The notes beneath the pieces are model-generated. The model did no database searches. It saw nothing but the letters and a program-made list of their open reading frames with translations, and was not told the origin of the DNA. The position numbers were made by a program, and so were the translations under genes. A DNA stretch of 64,000 nucleotides, taken from positions 260,785 through 324,784 of the forward strand of contig JACDOX010000298.1 of the NCBI GenBank assembly GCA_014549065.1, read 5' to 3'. The DNA comes from Cardinalis cardinalis. Its lineage: Eukaryota; Chordata; Aves; Passeriformes; Cardinalidae. Each line of letters begins with the position of its first letter. The stretch's first letter is position 1. Below, one piece after another: positions 46,101-61,100 of this stretch.

Positions 46101-49100
46101 AAAGGTCTGGTGCTATGAGTCCCCTGNGTGTCTTCATGCTGCAGCCATTAGCTGGAGCTGGACCTTTCCCTGCAGTGCTGAGGAGGGCTGGGCAGGGGAG
46201 GGGAAGTCACTCTTGTTTCCTCTTTAACTGGAAAAGCAGAAACACTGATTCACTCAGCCTTGTCTGTGGGTGACAGTGCAGCACTGCCCCCTGCTCCCAT
46301 GAGAGCCCAGCACCAAGATCCTCCCCAGCTGCACCTCAAAGCCAAGCCAGGCTGCCACAGCCTGGGCCATCTGCCTTCTGCCCCCTCCCTCATCCCTGAC
46401 TCCCCAGGTGGGCTAGCCAGGACTTTCAGGAAAGAGGGGATATTCCTTTCCTGCATCTTCCCTGGAGAGCATCACCCCTTACTCAGTCCTGCAGTGTGGG
46501 GGTGCAGCCCAGCCGTGCTGGGTAAATTTGATTGCTCAGCATTTCAGATTCATATCACCCCATTCAAAATGCTTATTTTAGATAATTTTCTTACACTAAA
46601 AGCAAAACTTCAGCATGACCTGCACCTCGAGGAGTTACCCCTTATCAATCATCTGGATTTTAGTGAAGCACAAGCCTGTGTGTCAAATTTTGACTCTAAA
46701 AATCAGCCTCATCCTTCCAGCCCAGGCACCCATGGTGCACTCTCACAGGGGCAGGGAGGAAAATAATCGTGAGGATCAGCCAACCGGACGTTTCTGCTGA
46801 TGTGAAAAGACAGCATAACACATGTGGGTTTGACCTTGGGAGAAGGAGCCATTGGCAAGAGGTTGCTTATTGGAACAGACAGATAACAAATAAAAGGGGA
46901 TTAAAAGTGAACAGAATCAATAGGAAGAAAAGGGGAAATTTGCTTTGCAAATATCATAAAGTCCTTTGTTGCCTTCTCCTGCTCATGCTTTGGTGTCAAG
47001 ACAGAAAGGACACAGATAAGCCTGCTGTGGTGGTGCAGTACAAATCCTCAGGAATGTGTTGAGTCCTATAATCCTGGGGAAGACTCTGGAAGAGAAAGCC
47101 CAAAGGGTGGGTGGCCAGGATACCCTGATGCTGGAGACATGTTGAGTCCTAGCAGAGCCTGCAATGGAGATGTGGATAGAGAGGGACTATGTGGGATGGT
47201 CTGGGGTGGGGTGAAGGGCATCTTATGGGGACTGAGGGGTTACATTAACAAAAATACCAAGAAAACACAGTTTTCAGTGACTGGAGAGGCAACAGAGATT
47301 GGTGTTCAATGGTTGGGATAGTTCCAGGAGAATAGGCCAAGCCCTGGCCAGGAAAAGGCCTCTATGCCCTCCATAGGTCAGGTAGAGGGCGAGATGTTGG
47401 CTCCTGAGCAAAGGCTTCACCTCCAACTTCTCCTTCTGCTCTCCAGCGCAGGAGCTGCTTCCCTCAGACAGAGGAGAAGGTGAAGCACCTGAAGAGGAAG
47501 AACGCGGAGCTGGCAGTGATTGCCAAGCGCCTGGAGGAGAGGGCCCGGAAGCTCCAGGAGGCAAACCTCAAAGTGGTGGGTGCCGGGACCTGGGCTGGGA
47601 GAGCACCTCACCACCAGGACCTTTGGTTTTCTGCTTCCATTGAGCTAGAAAGGCCCTTCCTTTCCCTTTTTCTTAAACCTACAGCAAACATGCTTTGTAT
47701 GTCATAGCAGAGCAAGAATCACCAACCCCAGCTATCGCCAGCTTCTCTACTCCTCTTGGGGGCTGGTTTGAGGAATTTCTTCCTGCTTGGTTTCTTACTG
47801 TAAGGTCATAGTTTAAAGTAAGTAACTCAGCTTTCTTTGGGCNAGTCATGAAAATATTTCATCTGACTTCATCAAAAAGAAACAGGAAGGATTTGAATAA
47901 GAAAAGGAGTGCGGTGAAGCAAAACAGGAAGGGGTGAGAGGCAGCTCTGTCCCATCCACACCTCGCTGGAAATGCTGTGCAAACCACAGGGCTTCTGCCT
48001 TTTCCAACCCAACAGCAGCTTGTTGTGAACNCTGGAGTGTGTGACATGGTGCAGCAGCAGTGGGAGGTAGCTGTAGCGTATGGGATCTTGGCCACACCTT
48101 CCTGAAGGAAAGCAGGGATTGTGATGGGGAATTCAAGCCATTTAGGGTAGAAAGGAGGAAGTGAAAGCTGTGCTGGAGAAAAGGTAGGGGGATTTCCTGG
48201 CACTGCTGCCCTCTCTGTCTGCAGGCACTGTGTTGCTCGTCTGTCACAGGGTTTTGGTACTTGTAGGGCAACAGATGGAATTGTCAGATACTCTGTTGAG
48301 AGAAACCATTTGACATACTGTGCAGATCCTCCAGCACCTATACAAATACTGTTTTATTTGTTTCCCCAGTGAAACTTTGGGGTGGGGACAGTTTAGGGCA
48401 AGTCCTGGAGAACTGACTGCTGGGCTCCTGTGCTGGCCCACGTGTCCTGACAGCAGCAAGTGCTGGGGTGGCTGCGCCTTTTGGAGAGTGGGCTGGAGGT
48501 ACGACCAGAGAAGGGGCTCTGAGGAGCTGGGGTTAATGTGGCACCAGGTCCCTCCNGTGCTTGGTCACACATGGCTTCTGCATATGCATGAGATGCTTAG
48601 GAAGACCTGGGGAAGAAATCTTTGCAGAGAGGATTCTGTGTGCCTGATCTGGCAGCAGAGGATCCCCTTCCCAGACTGTCAGGCTTTGTGCAGACAAAAT
48701 ACCTGGGCAGAGAGAGGCAGGGTTGGATAAACCCAGGAACTGGATGTATCCTCACTGCCCATAGGGCTGGGATGAACAGAGGGCTTGAGCTGCCCCTTCA
48801 TCCAATGTGGTGCTGGTACCCAGTGGGAAAGCCAACTCCAGGGATGGGGACATCCCAGGGACTCTGTGCTGGGCAGCCTCAGCTCCTGCCTGGGCAGAGC
48901 CTATACTCAGCCATCTGCCTGTCCCTGCCTGCCCCACTCTCCCTAAACACACTGCCATCCCCATCTTATGCTTTCCTCCCTCCCAGGGAACATGTGAACC
49001 TGAACTACTTTTCCTCCAGTCCTGCTTTTCTCCCAGTCCACTCTGGCTGCACTGGTCCTGGCTGGGCTCTCCTTAGCCTCTGTCTCTCCCTCTATCTCCT

Positions 49101-52100
49101 GCCCACCCATGCAGAAGCTCTTTCCTACTAGAAACGCATGGAATCTCTGTTTCTCTTCCTGGTTTGGCCACCTCTACCCTTGATCCCATGCTATATTTGA
49201 TCCCATGCTCATCTTTCCTACCATTCTCCCCTCCTATCTGCTGTCTTCTCTTTTTTACCTCATCCTGGTTTTCTCTCCTTCCCCATCCCACTTCTGCCCT
49301 GCCTGCAGCCCCCATGCTGGCTGTACCTATTGAGTACCTTGTCCTTCCCACCTATTCTTTGAGCCACTTTTCCATCCAGCCTTTCCTTTTCTACTTTTCC
49401 ATAGGTCCGTCCTGCTCCTCTGTCTGTTTGTCTGTCCTATGGGGCCAGGCTGCATTTTTTGACAGTGCTCCCTGTGCTGGGTGATGGGGTGGTGGTTAAG
49501 GCACCAAAGGGTGATGGGGTGGTGGTTGTTGAACACCAAGGGGTGATGAGGTGGTGGTTATCACACATGAACACACCTCACTGCTCTCTGGTGTAGGTAA
49601 CTGCTCCGATGCCTCTGAAGGGCTCCAGCCTGGAACTGTGCAAAAAAGCATTTGCCCGCCAGCGTGCCAAGGACCTGACAGAGCAAGCCAGTGCTCTCCT
49701 GGCAAAAGACAAGCAGATTGAAGCTCTGCAGCAGGAATGCCGGGAACTGCAGGCTAAACTCCTGGCAGGGAAGGTGAGACACTTTGTGGGACATCACTCC
49801 ACTGGGGACAAGCGCAACAGCAGTGATGGAAACCAAGCTCTGGGAAGTGGTGAGGGGGAATTAGTTTCAATGGAGGCTGAAAACAGGGGAGGGGATTTGA
49901 TGTGTAAGCTGAGTGGGGACACTTGGGGGAGTGTATGGCAGAGACTGTCCATTTCTCTCCAGAAGAGTGCGCTGGGGGACACCCTGCTTGTCTCTCCATC
50001 AGTTCATGGATCTGAGCTGCCATTTCCAGCAGTGACTAAAACTCCTTCCCTGGAAACCTGCGAGAAGCCACAGACACAGGGTGACTTTTCAAAGGGCTGA
50101 GCTGCAAGCAAGGTGTAGAAGCAGGGCCTCCTTTCAAAGGCGTTTCTTTGAGAAGCACATTCCCAAAAACCAGTCTAGATCCCAAGCTTCGAGCTGCAGC
50201 TTTCTGAGGAGTCACAGCCACCATGGGACTGGGGATAACTCAGTGCCTCCTGACATGTTTATTACGACAGCTGCAAATCATCAGGCAGGGCTGGGTGTTC
50301 ATGAAACCATCCACAGTGCTGGTGTCTGCTCCTGAGCTGGTGATCTGCATTCCCCTCAGTACCAGCACAGGCCATGCCAATATAAATGGTGGGATAAAGT
50401 GGTAATTCAGCTCATCCCTAGATCTAGGACTGGTCAGAGCTCTTCTCTGTGACAGTTCTGAAAGGAGCCTCTGCAGACAGCTGGAGCTGGGTGAGGTGGT
50501 TCCCACTCAAGGTGACTAAAGCAACCTGTTCTGGGCATCTAAGTTGCATCTTTGAATTCCAAATGGATGCTTGCAGTTTAGGTCAGTTCAAATCTCCAAA
50601 GGATCTCAGTAACATTTGGGCCTATGCTGGTTTCTCCCTGTTTTGCGAATGCAAATGTGGTCAAGTGACACCCTATCTCCCTGCCCCCAGCTGAGCTGAA
50701 CACTTGCACTTCTACCTGTCCTGCTTAAGTGGTATTTAGGTGACAAATACTTCCTCACTGAAAATAGCTTTATTTTTGTCCCTGACCTCCCCATATGTTC
50801 AGTTTAACTACAGATTTGAAGGTGGATTCTCAGTCTTTGCCTAATGTAGATCTAGTCAGGATTAGAACAATGGGGTGTATTTGGTGTTTGTACAGAGCTG
50901 CCCTGTTGATCTTTCCTGGCATTAAACCAAAGGATNAACCTGTCCAGGTCTTTCTGTGCTCTACAGTGTCAGCAAGAAGTTTCCTTCCTTTGATTGATTC
51001 CTTTGATTTCTCACCTCAGGCCCCCACAGAAAGGGGAACAGACCCTTTCCAAAGCACTCTGATTTTCCTAGCAGAGTGTGTTGGGCAACCTGAACCTGCT
51101 AGGGACAAGTGTGACAGATTGCAAAGGAATGTGACAGAAGTGGGTGAGCAAGATTCATTCCTAGCCAAGGCAAAGCACATGGGTGCAACTCCCAGGGCTG
51201 ACAAATTCAGTCACTGCCTTCCTAGGCTGACCTGGGTGAACACCCTGTCCCTGCTGACCCTATCTGTGGCACGAGCAACCAGGACATTGATGCCTGAGCA
51301 GGGAATCCACAGAAAAGAGAGCAATATAGATCATTCTGTCTGATCTTGTTTTTCCCATTTGTCTTCCAAGCAAACCGCTCATTAAATTTTAATTTCCAGC
51401 TACTTAAAATTCCAAATTCCCCTAATCTGTCTGCAGCATGCAAAATGCATTATGCCAATTAAGGGTGTTTTATGCAGAGATATGATGTGCACACTCAAGA
51501 GTTTGTAACCAAATCAATTTTAATCTTGGGTATTTAAATCAGTAGAAATTTTTCAGTAGCTATGAAAAGGATACACTCAGTTCCCTGGCAGCAGCAGAAC
51601 TCACAACCTGCACCCTGGGCTGCCAATGCATTGGCCTTGTTTTGCAAAGCCGGGGCTCTTAGGATGGAATAAAATAATTTCCTGAGATCGTACTCCAGTG
51701 ATCTGCTTCCAACCAAACCCCAGCTCCAGCTAAATCCAGGCTGCAATTTCTTGCAGCATGGGTTCTTGGAAGTGCAGGACTGGGGGGAACAGCTGCAGGG
51801 GATCAGTATAATAGAAACTGAGGGGAGGACTCAGCTTTTTTCTACTCCCTTATTCCCCCAGGCTTCAGAGGCCGTCTGTTGGGAATAGCTGCCTTTTTGT
51901 GGTGGGGGAAGGGAGATTTTATACATAGTCCCAGCCAATTTTGTTTAAAGAACTACTATCCTGATAGCCTGAACATGGAGCTGGCAGAGAGGGGCCCAGC
52001 TGCTCACTTCTTGAATCTATAATCAGTTCCCATTAATGCTGCCTCAGTTTCCCCATTGCAGCATGAGAGTAACCATGGTTCTCTCCACAAATTGAATTTA

Positions 52101-55100
52101 TAAAGCACACACTATTTTTAGGGCAAAGAAGAATCAAACAGGGAAGCAGATTAAATTTGTTCTGGATACCAGTTATGTCTTGAACTCTCTGGCTTAGGAG
52201 CTTTCCAGGGGAATGAACAATATCTCCTCAGAAGCAGATTTTTAAAGACAGGTTTTTCATAACCTGATTTTGTATGTATGGACATGCAGGTACATGTTTC
52301 TTCAGCTTCCTGAAATCAGGAAACCTTTGAAGAATCAAACAAGCTGGTGACATATTCTCCCCAGTTTTATGAGAGTCAGATTGTGCTGGTTCCTTTCAAA
52401 AGCTGCTGTGTTTGGGTCATGTGTGGATGGGAATGACCCCTTGTGCTATAGATAGGTGTCCATCACACATACTGTCTTGAGAGGAGAGAAATCAAGAATT
52501 TTAGGAAACCAAATATTATCCTGAGAAAGAACTGACCAAATCCCAGATGTTCTTCATTCCTGCAACCTCTCAAAGCCAAGTGGTTGCCAGCACCCACACC
52601 AAGGAGTAAAGAAAGCAGGAAGAGCTCTGGTTTGGCTGGGCTGTGAAAAGATATTATCCTGCCACGCTCCCTGCTGGCATGTGATGAGATGGCCCATGCT
52701 TGGAAAAGCCCTGCACATCATGCTGGGAGAGCTGCAGGAGCATTACAGGTCGGGTTTCATCTTCAAAAGGAATAATGTTTTTGCATAAAGGATGTAAAGC
52801 AAGTTTTGAGGCTTTGGAGACCCAGGAATCAGCCATGCCTGTGTGCCACACTACCTGGGTGGGTTGAGGCTGGGTTTTCCCAGTCTCTCCTCTTTTGGAG
52901 TTTGCATGTTAAATGTGAGATGTCTCACCTTTTGGAGCTTGTCAGTGTCATGGTGACATGGTTGGTTCCCACAGGATGACCCTCGCTGCCTGAACATCAT
53001 CGAGTTCGACCGCCTGCTGCGGGAATCCCAGCGAGAGGTGCTGCGGCTCCAGAGGCAGATCGCGCTCAAGAATTTCAAGGAGTGTCTGCGTGCCTCTAAA
53101 ATGAGCTCAGGCAGTGCCATGCCCAGTGCTGCCGCACATCCAGGACCAACCAATTCCTGCCTCAAAGACGCACCTCAACCAAAGGAGGCCTTGGGAGACT
53201 CAGTGCTGGGAGGGAGAGCTCACAGGGAGGTGAGACAAGTGGGTCAGCGATCGGAAAGTTTGGCTATTTAATTACTCAGTTAATTGCTGTTCTTACTTCA
53301 CTTGGAGAAGGTGAGGGCTGTGGTTCACATCCACTGCAAACAGGTGCAGTGCTGGTTTCCAAAGGGACACGTTCCAGCACCAGGTCTCAGGATGAGGAGG
53401 GATGTGGATGCTGCTGGCAGCCCACACCAGCACAGGGATGCCAAGCCATGCCAGGAGCTCAGTCGTCCTCATTTTCCCTAGCACAGGGCTCCCATGCTGT
53501 GCTTTTCAGCCTCGGAAAGCAGGTAATGTTTCTTCTTTAGAGAATCATAGAATGGTTTGGATTGGAGGGATCTTAAAAGTGCATCTCATTCCACCCCCTG
53601 CCATGGGCAGGGACACCTTCCACTATCCCAGGTTGCTCCAAGCCCTGTCCAACCTGGCCTTGGACGCCTTCTGGGATGGGGCAGCCACAGCTTCACTGGG
53701 CAACCTGTTCCAGGGCCTCCCAACCCTCCCAGGCAGGAATTCCTTCCCCATATCCCATCCATCCCTGCCCTCTGGCAGTGGGAGCCATTCCCTGTGTCCT
53801 GTCCCTCCATCCCTTGTCTCCCTGGAGCCTTCTCCAGGTGAGCACCCCCAGCTTTCCCAGCCTGGCTTCAGAGCAGAGGGGCTCCAGCCCTTGGAGCAGC
53901 TCCGGGGCCTCCTCTGGACTCGGTCCAGCATCGAGGCCCCCCAGCCGGAGGCAGCTCCAGAGGGTATCACACAGCACAGGGCCTCGCCCGGAGCCGCTGG
54001 GCCCGGCCGGCCCCTCCGCCCGCAGTGGTTCAGCCCGGCAGATCCGGGGCCGCCTCAGGGCGCCGCCCCCGCCGCGGCCGCGCAGCCGCCAGGTAAGGCC
54101 GGGCCGGGCCCCAGCGGGGCTGCGCTGGGCCGGGGGTGCCGCGGGGCCTCGGACGGGGCTGCGCCGCCGCCAGGTAAGGCCGGGCTGCGCCGGGCGGCTC
54201 CGAGGCCCCGCCGGGGAGCGGCTTCGCCGAGCGCGGCCGGTCGGGCCGGGCATCCGCGGGGCCGGGCCGCGGGTGCCGCTGTGCCCCGCAGTCCCCGGGC
54301 GGCGGGTCAGGGGTGTCCGAGCCCGGGCTCCGGAGGATGTGGCTCCCAGAGGCTCTGCGGGTTTCCTCCCGTGTTTTCAGTGTGGTACAATCCCATATCC
54401 CCCGGTGGGAGATTGGGCTGCGCAACTTCCTCCCGCCTTCCCGCCAGCTGCTCTCGTTTATTGCCCCCCGGCTCTTACAGCAGATGCATTGAATATTAAT
54501 TCCTTGTCCGTCTTCTCCAAGTCACTCGTGGATTTATAAATCCCTCTCCTTCAGCCGTTGTTGTGTTGGGTTTTTTTGGTTTTTGGCGGNTTTTTTTGTT
54601 TGTTTGTTTTATTTTTTTTGTTTTGTTTTTTGTTCGGTTGGTTTTTGTTTGTTTGTTTCTTTCCAGCTTCTTCCATTATTCAGTGTTCATCATCTTTGTC
54701 TCCCCCCTTTGTGTGTTTTCTCTGTCAGTTTTGTGTTGGGGAAGCAGCGTGCGGCAGCATCCCGGACTGTGGCATTGATTTATATGACAGCATAATGAAG
54801 TTTTCTTTCCCTTTCCCAGAAGATGTCTTTACCTTTTTGTCTAAGCACTCTTTATTAAACCATCATTAGTCTCTGTAATCACTCAGTGTCATGAGGCCCT
54901 CATCACTGTCTCTGCTGCATCAGTGCTTGCAGAGCATGGTTCCTGCTCTCTCTTATTCTGCCCTCTTATTTTTACTGAATATTTAGCCAAGAGAAAACCC
55001 TCCCCTCACCCTGTGCTGGCCCAGTGTCTGCAGACACCTGCTAAAGGACTGCAGCTGAATGTCTTCTGAGCGCCCGAGCAGGTTCCTACTGGGTCTCCCT

Positions 55101-58100
55101 CACCCACTTGCTGACATCTTAAAAAAAATCTCTTTATACATCCGTGAATATGTTTCCCCCNGCCGCAATGTAAGTTTGTTTGGATTTTTTAAAGTATTTG
55201 CGTTTTTTGCAGTTTCTATCAGTTTGCCCAGAAATAGTGTCAAATGTACTGGTCTGTCTTTGTACAGATGTCTACTGGAATATGCTTAAGACGCTGGAAT
55301 ACTCTTGAAACATGGCATTTGCCGTCTTCCATATATTTTGTGTTGAGGCAATGTTGGAGAAGTGACTTGCTGCATGGACTGATTCAGTTCCTGCTAAACT
55401 GAGGGATTCAGTTCATGCCAAAGGGGGTTTTAAACCCTGGGGTGAATGCTGCATAATCTTGGTGGTTTGTTACTCTTTATTTTTTTAGTTTTCATTGTTC
55501 TTACAGACAGTTCAGTTTCAGAGAGGTTCTCAGCCTTGTTCTTCATAGTTTGAGATTTCAGCCCACACTTCCCCCCCAGATNTGACTGTGATGAAGAAGG
55601 ATGCACAGATATTTTTTTTCCCTCTGCCCTGCCCTTACCTTCCTTGAATGACCCTTCCATACCTTCATTTCCACCTGATCCTGCAGGTTTTGTCAGACAA
55701 GATGGCTTTTCTCATGCATGTGTTTTGTTTCTCTGACTCAGAAGAGTCTGTCCTCACTGCCAGAATATTGTCTGGCTGACAAATAAGTCAGCAAGGCTAA
55801 ATCTGACAGCACTGGTGAAGGGAGGAGGCTATTGCCAGTCCATTGGCTGAACCCTGTAATATGGAGCACCCCAGGCTGGAGCCCCAGGAGCAGCTGAGGG
55901 AGCTGGGNAGGGGCTCAGCCTGGAGCAAAGGAGGCTCAGGGGGCCCTTGTGGCTCTGCACAGCTCCTGACAGGAGGGGACAGCCGGGGGGGTCGGGCTGT
56001 GCTCCAGGGAACAGGGACAGGAGCAGAGGGAACGGCCTCAGGCTGGGCCAGGGGAGGTTCAGGTTGGACATCAGCAGGAATTTCCCCATGGAAAGGGGTG
56101 CTCGGGCCTTGGCAGGCCTGCCCAGGGAGTTCTGGAGTCCCCGTTCTCCGAGAAGTCCAAAGAAGGACTGGAGGTGCACTCAGTGCTCTGGGCTGGGGAC
56201 AAGGTGGGGATTGGGCACAGCTTGGACTGGATGGGCTTGGAGGTCTTTTCCAAACTCAGTGATTCTGGGATTCTCTGAAATACCAGCTTGGTACTTAGTA
56301 TGAGAAGGATGATTGAAAAGCAAAAAAAGTCTCAGAAATATTTCCACAGGGCTATTCCACAGTTAAATATGGGTTTCACAGCAGACCTGAAAGCTTCCAA
56401 GCACTGGGGCCCTTGAGGTGCCGTGGGTTGGGTGGAGGATCCCAGGATTTCCACGTGCTGGTTGATGCACGGTCTGTTGGACTCTGCAGTGAACCTTATT
56501 TCATGGATGATAGGGAACAAGGTTCACATGGAAGCTGATTTCAGATTTTTTTTTTTTTTTAGCAAAAAATGAGGAATCCTTGGTAGCCTGGGCTTCAGTG
56601 TGATGAGCTCTTGGAGCTCTCAGGTTTTCAGCATAAGAGCCATGAATATAGATGCAGATCAAACCTATGTTTCTCAAGCCAAAAACAGGTTAAAAATCAC
56701 ATCCTACGTATGGTGCTTAGGCACTGCCCTAATGGCTGGCTGTACAGGGAGCTCAGACTTCATCCCATGGGATCCCTCAGCCCTGAAGGTGTTCAGAGTG
56801 AAATGAGGAATCCCATGTCTGAGGAGAGGTCAGCTAAAGCTAAGGTTGAGATGGATTCATAAAGTCCTGCTGCTTCCTCACAGTACAGGTTTGCTTTGAT
56901 GATCTTAAAGATCTGTCCCTAAAATCTGTATATCAAAAATAAGTTCACAGTTAATGTTTAAAACCTTATTAAGACCATTTTTCATCTGTGTGTCTCAGTC
57001 CTTGCCCTGCAGTCAGGGCTTATTCTGGGCAGACAATGTCAAGTCAAGTATCAGCCAAGAGCAAAAATTCAGAGGGTTAATGTGTGTTTGTCTGTGGCCC
57101 AAATGAAAAGGCATTTTGTTAGACACTTGTGTACAAATGTGTACAGAAAGTGTCTCCTTTGGTTTGGTGGTGTACAAAAGCCATGGCACTGCTATCATTT
57201 TAGCCCTTCCCAGCTACCAGCAGAGGTGGGATGCTGCATTTGTTGGTAGTGTTTGTCTACTCTTCCTGCCCTTAGATTCTGACATCTTCACTTATTTCTG
57301 CCCTTTGTAGGCTGTGTTCTCCCTTCTCCCCTCTGTGGTGCTTTGGGGAGGGCCATGAAAGGTGTTGCTGCTGCCTCTCATTNGGTCATTAGGTGAGGCA
57401 CAAATGGGAGCTTGGATCCGAGGGCTTCCAGGAGCCCACTGTTCCTCAGAGATGCTTCAGTCAAGCTGGGCTGGTTGGCACTGGGCTCCAGGAGATTGCC
57501 AGCACAGAGATCCCTGGTGGGCTGTCCAGCTTTCTCCATGTTGAGTGGTGCAGCTCAGAGATCAGGAGTTCCCTGTGGAGTGCTGTTCTCCTGGGTGGTA
57601 CTGCCAGGAAAGTCCCTCTTCCCTTAGCATGCTCTGTAGTCTCAGGATGTCCCTGAGCTCTCTGGCATCTCTTCTGCTTTCAGGTGGAACCAGGTGTGCA
57701 ACCACTGGGACCTGCGTCTGAAGGACATGAAAATTTTCCTCCCAAAAATGCAGTAACAAACCAGGAGAGCAGCAAACAGATACAGCAGCTGGTGAGTTGT
57801 GAACCTGGTTTGGGGGAAGGAGTGTGCTACTTTCTTATTTTTGTTGGGGGTTTCATATGTGCAGTCCAGGTGGAGATTTTGGGGACTGAAGTCCTTCTAG
57901 GTGCAGCTGCCCTGCAAAAGTGGGAAGCTTGGAGAACTGGTAGAAAAACACAGCCCATCTGCATGCAGAGTGTTGCTGCGTGCCAGGTCCAGGTGCTTGG
58001 GCTGGCAGGGGAATATGTCACACTCAGATGAGAGGGAAACATTTCAGTAGGTTCTGTGCTGTGTTTGGTTTAGACTTATCTGAACTGGGAACAGATGTGG

Positions 58101-61100
58101 ATGAGGAATGTGCCCCTTGTGAATTATTCCAGCAATTAAGACAGTGTACAGGGAGGTTTAGCAGCTCCTGTCCATCTGAAGGGTAGTGAGTAGCTGCAGA
58201 TCAAGAGGATGTCTGTGCTCTGTTAGGTGTCACTGGAATTAGAATAGGAGCTAAAATAGCACAGCTGGTGTTTAAAGATGAAAATTTTATGCAGAAAATC
58301 TGTTGTTTTGTCCCCCACACCTTGTCCTCTCTACTGTTCTCTCTACTGTGTATAAATAGGAACAGTCCATGCATGTGGGAGCAGAATTATTTCCAGATGG
58401 AAGGTTTGGGGAAGAGTGGAATAGTGATTTTTTTTTCCCTAACTTTCAGAAAAATTTCCCTTGGTTTCTACATTGTTTAACTTTTCACAAAGAGATTTTC
58501 ATAAGAAAATAAAAATAACTAATGCAGCACTAGGTCTTAGAGGCTGGGCTTGAATTTCATATGCATTTTAAGAGTGTGGGCTTCCTGATGTACTTCTGCT
58601 TGTTTTGTGCAGGAAGTTGAACTCAAGAAAAAGCGCAAAAAATGTGAAAATCTTGAGCATGAAGTGAGGAAGAAGCATAAAAGATGCAAAGAACTAGTAA
58701 GTGTTCTTATTGCCTACTTTATGAGCATAATGAGAGAAGAGGAGCTAAATTGTATGACTCTCTTGGATTCTTTCAGTTCATCTTAATAAGGGATCACCAG
58801 TGTTTCTGTCAACAGTGACACAAATTTGGGGCTCCAACCCTTAAGACTGGGCTTGTTTATTTAGTCTTTCAGCTACCCGTGGGCTGAATACAGCTACACA
58901 AATCACTGGATGAAATTCCATGGCCTTTGCTAATTTAGGGAAATACTTAACCATTTTCACAGGCACTCCAGATAGGTATTGAAATGGTAACACCACCATC
59001 CCACTGTCTGTTTCTTGTGCTTTTTGTTGGCTGAAATCCTGTTTAATTCCAGGTAAGTTTTGCAGCTTATAGCAGAACATCTGGATTTCTCCCTTCTGTT
59101 TCTGCTTTGCTTTGCTCAAGAGATCAAAGACTGGTTTGAGTTGGAAGAGACCTTAAAGGTCATCCAGATCCAACCCCATCATCCAGCCCTGGGTTCTGTT
59201 TGGGCAGTGCTGCTCACTGTTGCTTCCCAGACCTCGAGCAGCATCCTGCACCATCAGGAAACAGGAGCAATGAACTGCTCTGCCAGATAATCTGGGGGAA
59301 TTAATCAGAGGGCCTTGGTGTAATTCCTGCTCTTTCTGGACAGGAGATCCAGCTGCAGGAGGTGCAGAGTGAAAATGCACGACTGGCTGAAGAGAACTTG
59401 CAGCTGAATGAGAAGGCTGGGTGGGCAGGACAGGTAAAAGCAGTATCTTTGTCAGGTTGGCAGCATTGGCTTCTGCAAAACTCTGCTGAGAAGAACATGC
59501 TGTTCTTAAGTTTCCAGCTCAGTAATGGTTATGTGCTGATCTGGGCTTCTGTTCTCAGCTTCTTCTCTGGACAAATCTAATGCACAAGAGTTAGAAAGTC
59601 ATTTGTCAGTCCCATGTGTCAATTTGCCACCATGAATAAGGATTCCTACATATTTAATAACAGCTGTAAGTGGAAATGTTTGTCTTTGCTTGCATTGCTG
59701 GTAGTCGTCAAGCCTTAGTACACCCTGGAACCAAAAATTCCTTGTGGTAAGTGAAGGAGGCAAAGATGATTTCAGCAGGCTACTGAGTTTTCTGTCCTGT
59801 TCTCTGTGTCTAATCCTACAATGTGGGATTAAAAATGCTTATAGACCATATGCTTGTTTTTTTATCTCTTCATTATGTAGCCTGTTCCTATCCCAGTCTC
59901 TTCCTCCTTGCAAAAGGAGATGAATCTAGGGAGAGAAGCAGTGTGCAAATAAATTGTTACACATTGAGGCCTGATACAAATGCTCATATATTTAAGTGAA
60001 AACCTGAGGCAGAGGAGGTTCCTGATTTTGGTATCATTGCCAGCAGAAAGCACAGAAATAAACTGGTCTCTGTTGTTTTTACAAGGAACACCTGTGGCTG
60101 CTTGTGCTCACTGAAAATCCTTTCTCTTCAGGTTGAATCTGAGAATGCTGACCTGAAGCTGCAGGTTGTTTTAGTGACTAAGGAACGGGATTCAGTAATT
60201 CAGACGAATCAAGGACTCCAAACCAAGCTGGAGAATCTAGAGCAGGTGCTGAAGGTCAGTAGTATCCACATGACTGGAAGGACTGTCCAAATACCTACTG
60301 CTTCCTTTGAATGGCACAGGTTGTCTGTTTGCCTTTTCTGACCATTCTTTTGTCTCTCTGCTTTCACTGGGAATTCTGCTTCCACAGGATCCTGGAACAT
60401 GGCTTTCCAAAGTGGACAGAGGTGCTTTGGAAAAGCTGCTTCAGGGATTTGGGTGGGAGATAAGGTGGACATCACTGATTTGAGGGTTTTCTCTGACAAT
60501 GTTGCTCTGCCTTGTGATGGGAATTTCTTTCTTTGTGTAATGATGACATGAAATACAGGCCCTAGTTTGGCTTTGTGGCCATTGGTAGAACACGGGGCAG
60601 GGTTTCTGTAGTGTCACCCCTCAGCTGTGTGTGTCTTCTCCTGCAGCACATGAGAAATGTGGCAGAGCGGAGGCAGCAGCTGGAAGTGGAGCACAAGGAG
60701 GCACTGCTAGTCCTGCAGGAGAAGCAGGAGGAGGTCCGGCGGTTGCAGCAGGTGTGTGGTGTGTGATGGGGACATTTTCCTCTCTGAATGGACTCCTGCA
60801 CCTTGTTTCCTTTGGAAATGTGTATGGGGGAGGTAGGTGTGAGTTTACAGGGTAAGACTGTCTGAGTCAGGTGAACTCTGGTACCTGAGCAGAGTGAAGG
60901 GCTTTGCTTGTGAATGTCAGTTCTGACCTCTCACTGCTGTATATCCAGAGCCCAGAGATGTTTCCAGACTGTACAGTGATTTAAATCATAAAATCATGGA
61001 ATCATTAAGTTCAGAAAAGCCCTCCAGGACCGAGTCCATCTGTTCCCCCAGCACTGAAAGGCAGCTACTGACTCATGTTCCCAAGAGCCACATCTACACA

